Below, in pieces: positions 1 through 8,027 of a stretch of 64,000 nucleotides of DNA. Position numbers and translations under genes: made by a program. The notes beneath the pieces are model-generated. The model saw only the letters and a list, made by a program, of their open reading frames with translations. It ran no database searches and was not told where the DNA came from. The stretch comes from Actinocorallia aurantiaca. Lineage in GTDB: Bacteria; Actinomycetota; Actinomycetes; Streptosporangiales; Streptosporangiaceae. Positions within the stretch are counted from its first letter, which is position 1, and every line of letters starts with the position of its first letter. The DNA lies in NCBI RefSeq assembly GCF_039533685.1, contig NZ_BAAATZ010000029.1:452404-516403 (forward strand). Direction: 5' to 3'.

Positions 1-177
1 TCCGGCCAGCAGTTCGTCCTTGCTGTGGAAGTAGTACTGCACGAGCCGCAGCGACACCCCCGCCTCGGCGGCCACCTCGCGCATCGTCGCGGCGTGCAGG
101 CCGCGCGTGCTCGCCACGGCCAGCAGCGCCTCGGCGATCTGGCGCCGCCTCTCGGCGTGATCGACCAGCTTGGGCAC
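1..177 (-). CDS. TetR family regulator, 5' end only (runs off the window)
   Basis: The first 59 codons of a TetR/AcrR repressor read leftward from a GTG at 175-177 and continue past base 1. The visible part is the N-terminal helix-turn-helix domain: a RRRQIAEALLAVA helix, then MREVAAEAGVSLRLVQYYF, a typical recognition-helix segment followed by the HSKDELLAG turn. The GTG start is supported by a strong GGGAGGAGG ribosome binding site four bases upstream. The ligand-binding domain lies outside the window, so no target can be assigned. It is divergent from the siderophore transporter and shares its 200-bp upstream region, but iron regulation of that transporter is better explained by the iron box at 264. 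Confidence 0.85.
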   Translation of the reverse strand, partial: MPKLVDHAERRRQIAEALLAVASTRGLHAATMREVAAEAGVSLRLVQYYFHSKDELLAG

Positions 178-263
178 CGGTCCTCCTCCCGGGTCAGCGA
201 CACCCTACGCACCCGGCGGCCCCGGCGGTGCCCGGCGCCTCGCGGGATGCGCGCCCCAGGAAG

Positions 264-282
264 ATAGGTTAGCCTTCCCTAA
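264..282. promoter_or_regulatory. DtxR/IdeR-type iron box
   Basis: A 19-bp interrupted palindrome (TAGGTTAG, then CCCTAA in the right arm) agrees at about 15 of 19 positions with the known DtxR/IdeR consensus TTAGGTTAGSCTAACCTAA. It sits about 95 bp before the siderophore-binding lipoprotein gene. The inferred role is Fe2+-dependent repression of that importer. Confidence 0.75.
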
Positions 283-377
283 CCAAGATTTTTCGGGACT
301 TATATCCGGTTAAGGTCTGTCCGTCTCTTTCGGGCGAACGACCCCAGACCGGTGGTTCGAACGCACAAGGAAGACCC

Positions 378-1415
378 ATGCTCACCCTCCGCTCCCTGCG
401 CCGCCACGCCGTCACGGCCACCGCGGCCACCGCCCTCACCCTCCTGCTGGGGGCCTGCGGTTCCAGCGACGACACCACCGGGAGCGCCGACGACAAGCAG
501 CCCGCCGCGGCCTTCCCCGTCACCATCACCAGCGCCCTGGGCGACGCCGTCATCACCGAGCGGCCCGAGCGGGTCGTCACCCTCGGCCAGGGCTCCACCG
601 AGACCGCCATCGCCCTGGGCAACACCCCCGTCGGCATCGAGAGCTACCCCTGGGGCAGCGACGAGACCGGCTACCTGCCCTGGATCCACGAGGCCGTCAC
701 CGAGAAGGGCGGCGAGCTGCCCAAGCAGTTCACCGGCGGCGAGGAACTCGACATCGAGGCCATCGTCGAACTCGACCCCGACGTCATCCTCGCCCCCTGG
801 TCGGGCATCACCCAGGAGCAGTTCGACCTGCTCAAGGACGTCGCCCCCACCGTCGCCTACCCCGACCTGCCCTGGAGCACGAACTGGGACCAGCAGATCG
901 ACACCGTCGCCAAGGCCCTCGGCAAGCCCGACGACGGACAGAAGCTCATCAGCGGCATCAAGAAGCAGCTGAGCGACGCCGCCCAGAGCCGCCCCGACTA
1001 CAAGAACCACACGTTCTCCTACATCTACACCGACGGCCCCGGCACCCTCGGCGTCTTCCTGCCCACCGAGCAGCGCGCCGAGATGGTCGCCTCCCTCGGC
1101 CTCAAGCCCGACCCCGTCGTGGAGACCTTCAAGGAGACCGAGGGCACCGACTCGGCCGTCATCGGCCTGGAGAACGCCGACAAGCTCAAGGACACCGACG
1201 TCGTCTTCACCTTCTACACCGACGCCAAGACCCGCAAGGAGATCGAGGCCCAGCCGCTGTACGCCGCCATCCCCGCCATCAAGAACGGCGCCGTGGTGGC
1301 CGGTGACGACAACTCCTTCGTCACCGCCTCCTCCATGATCAACCCGCTGACCGTGCCGTGGAGCATCGAGCGCTTCCTGCCGCTCATCGACGCGGCCGTC
1401 GCCAAGGTGAAGTGA
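378..1415 (+). CDS. Iron-siderophore ABC transporter, substrate-binding lipoprotein
   Basis: A 345-residue extracytoplasmic binding protein of the FepB/FhuD superfamily (class III, periplasmic_binding_2) that would capture a ferric siderophore and hand it to the two FecCD permeases downstream. The N-terminus is a lipoprotein signal: basic LRSLRRH, a hydrophobic run, then lipobox LLGAC with the lipidated cysteine at residue 27, followed by a Ser/Asp-rich linker. Family features include RPERVVTLGQGSTETAIALG near residues 60-80 and LDPDVILAP near 135. AAGGA lies upstream of the ATG. The iron box at 264-282 and the permeases fix the context. The siderophore type cannot be read from sequence. Confidence 0.9.
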   Translation: MLTLRSLRRHAVTATAATALTLLLGACGSSDDTTGSADDKQPAAAFPVTITSALGDAVITERPERVVTLGQGSTETAIALGNTPVGIESYPWGSDETGYLPWIHEAVTEKGGELPKQFTGGEELDIEAIVELDPDVILAPWSGITQEQFDLLKDVAPTVAYPDLPWSTNWDQQIDTVAKALGKPDDGQKLISGIKKQLSDAAQSRPDYKNHTFSYIYTDGPGTLGVFLPTEQRAEMVASLGLKPDPVVETFKETEGTDSAVIGLENADKLKDTDVVFTFYTDAKTRKEIEAQPLYAAIPAIKNGAVVAGDDNSFVTASSMINPLTVPWSIERFLPLIDAAVAKVK

Positions 1416-1437
1416 CCGGCTCACCCTTCTCCCGCGC

Positions 1438-2475
1438 ATGACCATCCGTGCGGAACGCCCGTCGCGCGGCACCAGGCCCTCCCGGCCCGGTGCCGCGCGC
1501 CCGGCGTTCGTCCTCGTCCTGGCCCTCGCCCTCCTGGCCGCCTCGCTCCTGGCCAGCATCGCCCTGGGCAACCTCGCCATCCCCGCGGACGCCGTCCTTG
1601 ACGTCCTGGCCGGCCACGGCGACCCCCACCACACCGCCGTCATCCAAAGCCGCTACCCGCGCACCGCGCTGGGCGTGCTGGCCGGGGCGTGCCTGGCCGT
1701 CGCCGGGACCCTCATGCAGGGCGTCACCCGCAACCCCCTGGCCGACCCCGGCATGCTCGGCATCAACGCCGGAGCCTCGGCCACCATCGTCGCGGCCACC
1801 GCCTACCTGGGCGCCTCCGGCCAGAACGCCGCCCTGTGGTGGGCGCTGCCCGGCGCGCTGCTGGCCGGCCTCGTCGTGCACCTCGTCGGCACCCGCCACG
1901 GCGGCACCAGCACCGTGCGACTCGTCCTGGCAGGCGCCGTCCTGTCGGCCGTCCTCAACGCCTTCATCCAGGCCGTCACCCTGAGCAAACCGCAGGTCTT
2001 CGACAGCTACCGCTACTGGGTCGTGGGCTCCCTGGCCGGACGCGACTTCGACGTCCTGTGGACCGTCCTGCCGCCGGCGGCCGCCGGCCTCATCGTGGCC
2101 CTGGCGCTCGGCGGCCCCCTCAACACCCTCGCCCTGGGCGACGACTCCGCCACGGCCCTGGGCGCCAGACCCGCCCGCACCAAGGCCGCGGGCCTGCTCA
2201 CCGCCACCGTGCTGGCCGCCGCCGCGACCGCGGCCGTCGGCCCCATCGCCTTCGTCGGCCTGGCCGTCCCGCACGTGGTGCGCGCCCTGGTGGGCACCGA
2301 CTTCCGCCTGCAGCTGCTGCTGTCACTGCTGCTGGGCCCCGCCCTCCTGCTGGCCGCAGACGTCATCGGACGGCTCGTGCTGCGCCCCGAGGAGCTCATG
2401 GTCGGCGTCGTCACCGCCTTCGTCGGAGCCCCCGCACTCCTGCTGGCCGTCCGCAGGATGAGGAGGAACGCGTGA
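1438..2475 (+). CDS. FecCD-family siderophore permease, subunit 1
   Basis: A 345-residue polytopic membrane protein of the BtuC/FecCD family, one half of the transmembrane channel for ferric siderophore import. The hallmark GACLAVAGTLMQGVTRNPLADP (residues about 83-104) is the conserved FecCD loop after the second helix, and GPIAFVGLAVPHVVR near residue 270 is the region that contacts the ATPase. About nine or ten hydrophobic helices are visible. The ATG starts 22 bases after the lipoprotein stop. The stop overlaps the GTG start of the second permease (GTGA at 2472-2475), which implies translational coupling. Confidence 0.93.
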   Translation: MTIRAERPSRGTRPSRPGAARPAFVLVLALALLAASLLASIALGNLAIPADAVLDVLAGHGDPHHTAVIQSRYPRTALGVLAGACLAVAGTLMQGVTRNPLADPGMLGINAGASATIVAATAYLGASGQNAALWWALPGALLAGLVVHLVGTRHGGTSTVRLVLAGAVLSAVLNAFIQAVTLSKPQVFDSYRYWVVGSLAGRDFDVLWTVLPPAAAGLIVALALGGPLNTLALGDDSATALGARPARTKAAGLLTATVLAAAATAAVGPIAFVGLAVPHVVRALVGTDFRLQLLLSLLLGPALLLAADVIGRLVLRPEELMVGVVTAFVGAPALLLAVRRMRRNA

Positions 2476-3453
2476 ACGCGCGCCCCCTGGTGCGCCCGCG
2501 CACGCTGGCCACCGCGCTGGCCTTCCTCGCCCTCACCCTGGCCGCGGCCGCCGCCACCCTCACCCTGGGACGCCTGGGCATCGCCCCGGCCGACCTGCCC
2601 TCGGTGCTGCTGGGCGAAGCCGAGGGCAAGAACGCCTTCGTCCTGGAACGGCTGCGCGGCCCGCGCCTCGTCGTCGCCCTCGGCGTCGGCGCCGCGTTCG
2701 GCCTGTCAGGGGCCCTCTTCCAGTCCGTCACCCGCAACCCCCTGGGCAGCCCCGACGTCATCGGCCTGGGCGCCGGGGCCGGCGCGGGAGCCGCCCTCGC
2801 CGCGCTCCTGCTGCCCGGCCTCATGCCCGTCCCGCTCGGCGCCCTGCTGGGCGCGGTCCTGGCCATGGCGGTCGTCTACCTCTCCACCGGCACCGGTTTC
2901 CGCAGCCCCGGACGGCTCGTCGTCGCCGGCATCGGCGTCACCGCGCTCTCCCAGGCGGTCATCCAGTACACCGTCTACTCCGTGGAGCGCGACAAGGCCG
3001 GCGTCCTGACCGCCTACGTCAACGGCAGCCTCAACGCCCGCTCCTGGCAGGACGCCGCCACCATCTGGACCGCGGTGCTCCTGACCGCCCCGTTCCTGGC
3101 GCTCATCGCCCGCGCCCTGGCGGTGGGGGAGATGGGCGACGACACCGCCCGCGCCCTGGGGACCGGCCCCGAACGCACCAAGACCGTCGCGGTCCTGCTG
3201 TCCATCGCGCTGTCGGCGGCGGCGGTCAGCGCGGCCGGGCCCATCGCCTTCATCGCGCTGTGCGCCCCGCAGATCGCGCGCCGCTGCACCGGGGCCGCGG
3301 GCCCCAACCTGGCGGTCTCGGCGCTGTCGGGCGCGTTCCTGCTGACGCTGGCCGACCTGGCCGCCCAGCAGCTCCCGCTGTTCACCACCCTGCCCGTCGG
3401 CATCTACACCATGGCGCTGGGCGGCGGCTACCTCGGCTACCTGCTGCTGAGCG
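2472..3453 (+). CDS. FecCD-family siderophore permease, subunit 2 (3' end lost in assembly gap)
   Basis: The second permease of the siderophore importer, starting at a GTG that overlaps the previous stop and is preceded by AGGAGG at 2461-2466. It has the same family signatures: FGLSGALFQSVTRNPLGSPDVIGLGAGAG (residues about 76-104) and GPIAFIALCAPQIARR (about 256-271). The reading frame is intact for 327 codons and then enters the N run at GGGYLGYLLLS, where FecCD proteins usually have only some 5-15 residues left, so little of the gene itself is missing. No ATP-binding subunit is visible next to it. One could lie in the gap if its true length exceeds the 30 N, or be encoded elsewhere. Confidence 0.92.
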
Positions 3454-3483
3454 NNNNNNNNNNNNNNNNNNNNNNNNNNNNNN
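3454..3483. other. Assembly gap (30 N)
   Basis: Thirty undetermined bases interrupt the end of the second FecCD permease. The gap abuts a perfect 14-bp GC inverted repeat, a structure that commonly defeats sequencing. The real gap length is unknown. Confidence 0.99.
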
Positions 3484-3513
3484 CCCGCGCCGCGGCCTGG
3501 GCCGCGGCGCGGG
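3484..3513. terminator. Perfect 14-bp GC hairpin after the siderophore operon
   Basis: Arms CCCGCGCCGCGGCC (3484-3497) and GGCCGCGGCGCGGG (3500-3513) with a 2-nt TG loop. It lies between two convergent genes (the FecCD permease on + and the secreted protein on -), so it probably terminates both. There is no T tract, as is usual for actinomycete terminators. Confidence 0.7.
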
Positions 3514-3562
3514 TCACTGCTGCCAGGAGATCAGCCGGTGTCGGGCCGGCCGGATCCGCGTG

Positions 3563-4087
3563 TCACAGGCCGGGGCCGGTGATGGTGTAGGCGCCGCCGA
3601 TGGTGGCGGTGCCCGGGCAGAACCAGTGGCTGCCCGAGGAGATCTTGTTGACGGTCACGTTGGAGAAGGTCGCCTTCAGCGAGGGGGCGCTGCCGCTGAC
3701 CGCACCGCTGAGGCTGCCGCCGTAGATGCAGGTGATGCCGCCCAGGACGCCCACGTTGGCGCTCACCCTGAAGCCGGTGATGGTCGCCGAGCTGGTTCCC
3801 AGGGTGCCTCCCCACGGCAGGTTGGTCGGCGTCACCGAGATGGAGAAGGTGCCGGTGCAGCCGCCGATCGAGGCCGAGCTGACGGTCAGCGCGCCCGCGG
3901 CGGTGACCGACCCGTTCAGGGTCGAGGAGGTGCAGGTGGCGGTGCCGATGCTGGAGTTGACCGTCAGCGGGGTGGACAGGTTGGCCGTGATGGAGCCGCC
4001 GGTCCAGGCGGAGGCGGGCGTGGCGATGGTCAGGGCGGCAGTGGCGGCGGCGGCAGTGGCCAGCGCCATCGTCTTGGTACGGGACAT
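3563..4087 (-). CDS. Secreted protein of unknown function
   Basis: A 174-residue exported protein. It begins with a clear Sec signal peptide: basic MSRTKT, a long Ala-rich hydrophobic stretch, and probable cleavage after TPASA near residue 26. The mature part is about 145 residues rich in Ser, Thr, Gly and Val with alternating hydrophobic positions, as expected for an all-beta secreted protein. It has cysteines that could form disulphides (TATCTS, GGCTG, ITCIYG, HWFCPG). I chose the ATG at 4087 because it starts the signal peptide and has a GGAGGAG site just upstream; the longer frame upstream looks non-coding. I do not recognise a functional family. It may be an envelope-associated or surface protein. 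Confidence 0.75.
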   Translation of the reverse strand: MSRTKTMALATAAAATAALTIATPASAWTGGSITANLSTPLTVNSSIGTATCTSSTLNGSVTAAGALTVSSASIGGCTGTFSISVTPTNLPWGGTLGTSSATITGFRVSANVGVLGGITCIYGGSLSGAVSGSAPSLKATFSNVTVNKISSGSHWFCPGTATIGGAYTITGPGL

Positions 4088-4583
4088 GGGTCTCCTCCAG
4101 GAGGGGTGGGCGCGCGGGGGCCGCGCGCCGGGCGGGATGGCCGCGTGCGGCCATGGGTGGACGGCCCGGCCGTTTAGGCTGGGACCTGCGGTCCTGTCTC
4201 CGCCCATGTCGGGTGGGCGGAGACAGGACCCGTCTCGCGGGAGCCGGCCCCGGGGGGCGGGGCGGCCCTGTCACGGGACCGCGGTTCCGTCCGCGCTCTC
4301 CGTGTGCGGTACGCGGCGAGGGAACTCGGCGACTGTCGTGTTCGCGGTTGCCTGCGGGCGCGGCGGAGAGGGTCGGTGGTCTCGCGGTCGTGGCACCTTT
4401 CGAAGCCCTTCTTCGAGGGGTGGGTCAGAAGGAAAATTAGGCAGTGGTTACTGGCCAGTCAACGTTTGTAAGGAAGATGAGCATGGCCGGATCGTGACAG
4501 CTGTAACCAGTGTGAAACACCAGCCGTCACCACAGTCCCACCCGTCACACGCACCACGCGACGACCGCCTTCTGTGACGGACT
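4088..4583. other. Intergenic region with a perfect 16-bp inverted repeat
   Basis: Nearly 500 bp with no credible gene. The main structure is an inverted repeat with arms GTCCTGTCTCCGCCCA (4191-4206) and TGGGCGGAGACAGGAC (4214-4229) and a 7-nt loop. It lies about 355 nt after the peptide-transporter operon and about 105 bp before the secreted-protein gene, both on the minus strand. It could end the first transcript or structure the leader of the second. The stretch 4430-4583 is less GC-rich and probably holds spacer and promoter sequence. Confidence 0.6.
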
Positions 4584-5315
4584 TCAGGGAACCGCGTCCA
4601 CCAGCCTCCGCGTGCAGGGATGCTCGGGACGCGACAGGACCCGCCCGGCCGGACCGGACTCCACCACGCGGCCCTCGCTCATCACCACGACCCGGTGCGC
4701 CAGGGCGCCCACCACCGACAGGTCATGGGAGATGAACAGATACCCCAGGCCCCGCTCCTCCTGCAGCCGCAGCAGCAGGTTGACGATCTGCGCCTGCACC
4801 GACACGTCCAGGGCCGTCACCGGCTCGTCCAGCACCAGCAGCTCGGGGGACAGCGCCAGAGCGCGGGCGATCCCCACCCGCTGGCGCTGCCCGCCCGACA
4901 ACTGGTGGGGCAGCCGCCCGGCCAGGGCGGCGTCCAGCCCGACCTCGGCCATCAGACCCGCCACGTCCCCCTCGCGCCCCTGCACCCGAAGCGGCTCGCC
5001 GATGAGCCGCCGCACGCTCCACCGCGGATTCAGCGAACTCGACGGATCCTGGAAGACCAGCTGGAACCGCGACCGCAGCGGGCGCAACCGCCGCGCCGAC
5101 AATCCCGCCAGCTCCACCCCGTCGAAACGCACACTGCCGGAGGTCGGCCGGGACAACCGCACCACGCAGCGCCCCAGAGTCGACTTCCCGCTGCCCGACT
5201 CGCCCACGACCGCCACGGTCTCCCCGCGCCCCACCTCCAGGCTCACCCCGGCGACGGCCTGACGCCGCCCGTAGTCCTTGCGCAGATCCCGCACCGACAG
5301 CAACGGCTCACTCAT
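4584..5315 (-). CDS. Oligopeptide/nickel-type ABC transporter, ATPase 2 (DppF/OppF-like)
   Basis: A 243-residue ATP-binding subunit that energises uptake of peptides or similar solutes. Walker A GESGSGKST is at about residues 38-46, the signature LSGGQRQRVGIARAL lies mid-protein, Walker B is LLVLDEPVTALD, and the H-loop is FISHDLSVV. The C-terminus ends RPEHPCTRRLVDAVP, the usual DppF-type tail. I chose the ATG at 5315 (MSEPLLSVRDL) because it overlaps the upstream ATPase stop by 8 bp and fits the family N-terminus. It is the last gene of a five-gene minus-strand operon. Confidence 0.92.
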   Translation of the reverse strand: MSEPLLSVRDLRKDYGRRQAVAGVSLEVGRGETVAVVGESGSGKSTLGRCVVRLSRPTSGSVRFDGVELAGLSARRLRPLRSRFQLVFQDPSSSLNPRWSVRRLIGEPLRVQGREGDVAGLMAEVGLDAALAGRLPHQLSGGQRQRVGIARALALSPELLVLDEPVTALDVSVQAQIVNLLLRLQEERGLGYLFISHDLSVVGALAHRVVVMSEGRVVESGPAGRVLSRPEHPCTRRLVDAVP

Positions 5316-6222
5316 CACCGGCCACCCAACAAGCCACTCCGCCCTCCAGCGCGGGGGAGTCCACCGCGCACCGCTCCACCGCCACAGCACACCTCGGATG
5401 GAACGCGCACCCCGCGGGCCGCTCGGCGGGCTGAGGCGCGATCCCCTCGATCACGGGAAGCTGCCCCCTGCCCGCCCCCACCCTGGGCCGCGACGCCAGC
5501 AGCGCCCGCGTATAGGGGTGGCGGGGCCGCTCCACGACCTCCCGGGCGGCCCCGACCTCCACCAGCCGCCCCGAGTACATCACCCCGATCCGGTCGGCAT
5601 ACCGGGCCAGCAGATCCAGGTCGTGGCTGACCAGCACCGCCGCCGCCCCGCTCTCCTTCCGAGCCCGGGACAAAAGCTCCATCACCTGCGCCTGCACCGT
5701 GACGTCCAGCGCCGTCGTCGGCTCATCGGCGATCAGCAGCCGCGGATCCAGCGCCACCGCCATCGCGATCCCCACCCGCTGGCGCTGCCCGCCCGACAAC
5801 TCGTGCGGGTAGGCCCGCGCCCTGTGCGCGCCCACACCCACCCGCTCCAGCAACTCCGCCGCCCGCCGGCGCGCCTCTCTCCGGCCGCCGCCGTGGATGC
5901 GCCACACCTCGGCGACCTGCGCGCCCACCCGCATCAGCGGATCCAGCGAACCCGACGAATCCTGGAAGACGAAACCGATCCGGCTGCCCCGCACCCGCTC
6001 CAACCGCTCCGCGGTCAGCTCCTCATCAGCCAGCACGACGGTACCCGCGGCGCGCTCCACGCCCGCCGGCAGCAGCCCCGCCAGGGCCAGCACCGCGGTC
6101 GTCTTGCCCGACCCCGACTCGCCCACCAGACCGAACAGCTCCCCGGCCCCGACCTCGAAGGACACGCCGTCCACCAGCCGCACACCGCCCGCGGTGACGA
6201 CCAGCCCCTCCACCTCAAGCAC
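5308..6222 (-). CDS. Oligopeptide/nickel-type ABC transporter, ATPase 1 (DppD/OppD-like)
   Basis: A 304-residue ATPase partner of the preceding gene. It has Walker A GESGSGKTT, the signature ELSGGQRQRVGIAMAV, Walker B LLIADEPTTALD, and the DppD-specific C-terminal oligopeptide_HPY region with RPHHP-like RPRHPYTRALL and CAFHPRC, whose cysteines are typical of the family. I chose the GTG at 6222 (VLEVEGLVV) because GGAGGA lies six bases upstream and it overlaps the permease stop by 8 bp. An upstream alternative at 6264 would add 14 residues without family support. Confidence 0.92.
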   Translation of the reverse strand: MLEVEGLVVTAGGVRLVDGVSFEVGAGELFGLVGESGSGKTTAVLALAGLLPAGVERAAGTVVLADEELTAERLERVRGSRIGFVFQDSSGSLDPLMRVGAQVAEVWRIHGGGRREARRRAAELLERVGVGAHRARAYPHELSGGQRQRVGIAMAVALDPRLLIADEPTTALDVTVQAQVMELLSRARKESGAAAVLVSHDLDLLARYADRIGVMYSGRLVEVGAAREVVERPRHPYTRALLASRPRVGAGRGQLPVIEGIAPQPAERPAGCAFHPRCAVAVERCAVDSPALEGGVACWVAGDE

Positions 6223-7042
6223 GCCCGTCCTCCCGCACGTCGAAGACCCTCCGCAGACCCTCACCCAGCAGGTTCACCAGCAGCACCGTGACGGTCAGCG
6301 CCAGTCCCGGCCACAACGGGATCCACCACGCGCTCTCCATCAACTCCCGACCGTCGCTGAGGATGTTGCCCCACGACGGCGTCGGCGGCCGCACCCCCAG
6401 CCCCAGGAACGACAGGCCGCCCTCGATCAGGACCAGCGACCCCACCATGAACGTCCAGATCACCAGGTTCGCGCCCGCCACCGCCGGCAGCAGGTGCCGT
6501 CCCAGCACATGAGCCCGCCCACCGCCGAAACCCACCGAAGCCGCGACATAGTCCTCGCCCTTGATCTGCCGCACGATCGCCCGCGTCACCCGCGCCGACA
6601 TCACCCAGCCCGCCAGCGTCAGCAGCACGATCAGCACCGCGGGGGAGGACCCCACCACCGAGATCGCCGCGATCGCCAGCACCAGGAACGGAAACGCGAT
6701 CCACAGGTCACCCGCCCCCATCACCAGCCGGTCCACGATCCCGCCCGCATACCCCGCCAACAGGCCCGCGCCGATCCCGATCACGCACGCCGCGCTGCTG
6801 GCCACAAAACCCACCAGCAGCGACGCCCGCCCGCCCACCAGCACCCGGGCCAGCAGATCCCGCCCCAACTGATCGGTGCCCAGCGGATGGCCCGCCAGCG
6901 CCCCCTCCATCCAGAACGGCGGAGCCAGCCGCGCCGACAGGTCCTGCTCGAGCGGATCGGCCCCCACCAGCAGCGGCCCCACCGCCACCGCCAGCACCAG
7001 GACCACCAGCCCCGCCAGCGCCACCCGCGCCGAGGCCCTCAT
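6215..7042 (-). CDS. Oligopeptide/nickel-type ABC transporter, permease 2 (DppC/OppC-like)
   Basis: A 275-residue inner-membrane permease with about six transmembrane helices. The DppC signature HPLGTDQLGRDLLARVLVGGRASLLVG (about residues 52-78) is clear, followed by the EAA-type loop EDYVAASVGFGGGRAHVLGRHLLP and the end motif GGLSFLGLGVRPPTPSWGNIL. Its ATG overlaps the stop of the first permease (ATGA, 7039-7042), and its stop overlaps the next ATPase. With its partner it forms the membrane channel of the importer. Confidence 0.93.
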   Translation of the reverse strand: MRASARVALAGLVVLVLAVAVGPLLVGADPLEQDLSARLAPPFWMEGALAGHPLGTDQLGRDLLARVLVGGRASLLVGFVASSAACVIGIGAGLLAGYAGGIVDRLVMGAGDLWIAFPFLVLAIAAISVVGSSPAVLIVLLTLAGWVMSARVTRAIVRQIKGEDYVAASVGFGGGRAHVLGRHLLPAVAGANLVIWTFMVGSLVLIEGGLSFLGLGVRPPTPSWGNILSDGRELMESAWWIPLWPGLALTVTVLLVNLLGEGLRRVFDVREDGRA

Positions 7043-8025
7043 CCGGCCACCTCCCGCCCCACCCGCGGGTCCAGCAACCGGCCCAGCACGTCACCCAGCG
7101 CACTGACCAGCACCACGACCACCGCGACCACGAACACCGTCGCCTGGATCACCGGATAGTCCTGCTCGTTGATGGCGTTCACCAACTGCCTGCCGACCCC
7201 GTCATAGGAGTACAACTGCTCCACGATCACCGTCCCCGACAGCAGATAACCGGTATCGGTGATCACGAACGCCAGCACCGGCGGAAACGCGTTCGGCAGC
7301 GCGTGCCGCCACAACACCCGCGAGAAACTCCCGCCCTTGGCCCGCACCGTCCGGCACAGGTCCCGCTCGAGCGCCTCCAGCACACCCGCACGCGTCAGCA
7401 GCACGATCCGGGCCAGGGTGAACAGGCTGAGCGTCAGCACCGGCATCACCACGTGCAGGGGAGTGCCCGACCCGTAGGCGGGCAGCCACCCCAGCCACAA
7501 CGCGAACACCAGCATCAACACCAGCCCCAGCACGAAGTTCGGGACCGCCTGCCCCAGAGCGGCGGCGGCCGAGATGACCCGCCCCACCACCCCGCCCCGC
7601 CGGGCCGCCGCCCACACCCCCAGCGGCACCCCCACCACCAGCGAAGAAACCAAGGTGAGCAGCACCAACTGCAGCGTCAAAGGCAGATGCGCCAGAACGA
7701 TGCCCAAAGCCGGCTCCCCGGTATTGGACGACGACCCGAACTCCAGCCGCGCGACGTCACCGAGAAACCCCAGATACTGCTCGCGGAACGGCCGATCCAG
7801 CCCCAGCTGCTCACGCACCCGCTCCAGATCCTCGGCCGTCCCGCTCGGACCGACCATCGTGGCCGCCGGATCCCCCGACAGATGCAGCAACGCGAACAGC
7901 AACGTCAAGACACCCAGCACGGTCGCGGCCAGCCGCGCCGCCCACACCAGCAGCGTCCGCGCCACCGCCCGCCCCCAACGCCCCGCGATCGGGCGCCGGG
8001 GGAGCTTCACACCCGCCTCACCCAT
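7039..8025 (-). CDS. Oligopeptide/nickel-type ABC transporter, permease 1 (DppB/OppB-like)
   Basis: A 328-residue permease with an N-terminal helix, a large external loop (SGDPAATMVGPSGTAEDLERVREQLGLDRPFREQYLGFL, typical of DppB), and five further membrane helices. The EAA loop RTVRAKGGSFSRVLWRHALPNAFPPVLA contacts the ATPases. It starts two bases after the binding-protein stop and overlaps the second permease by four. The genes follow the usual order of binding protein, B, C, D, F. Confidence 0.93.
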   Translation of the reverse strand: MGEAGVKLPRRPIAGRWGRAVARTLLVWAARLAATVLGVLTLLFALLHLSGDPAATMVGPSGTAEDLERVREQLGLDRPFREQYLGFLGDVARLEFGSSSNTGEPALGIVLAHLPLTLQLVLLTLVSSLVVGVPLGVWAAARRGGVVGRVISAAAALGQAVPNFVLGLVLMLVFALWLGWLPAYGSGTPLHVVMPVLTLSLFTLARIVLLTRAGVLEALERDLCRTVRAKGGSFSRVLWRHALPNAFPPVLAFVITDTGYLLSGTVIVEQLYSYDGVGRQLVNAINEQDYPVIQATVFVVAVVVVLVSALGDVLGRLLDPRVGREVAG

Positions 8026-8027
8026 GC

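Noticed and set aside
300..1643. Long minus-strand open frame opposite the siderophore-binding protein and permease
   Set aside because: Low-complexity Gly/Val/Asp composition, an antisense shadow of the GC-rich genes on the plus strand.
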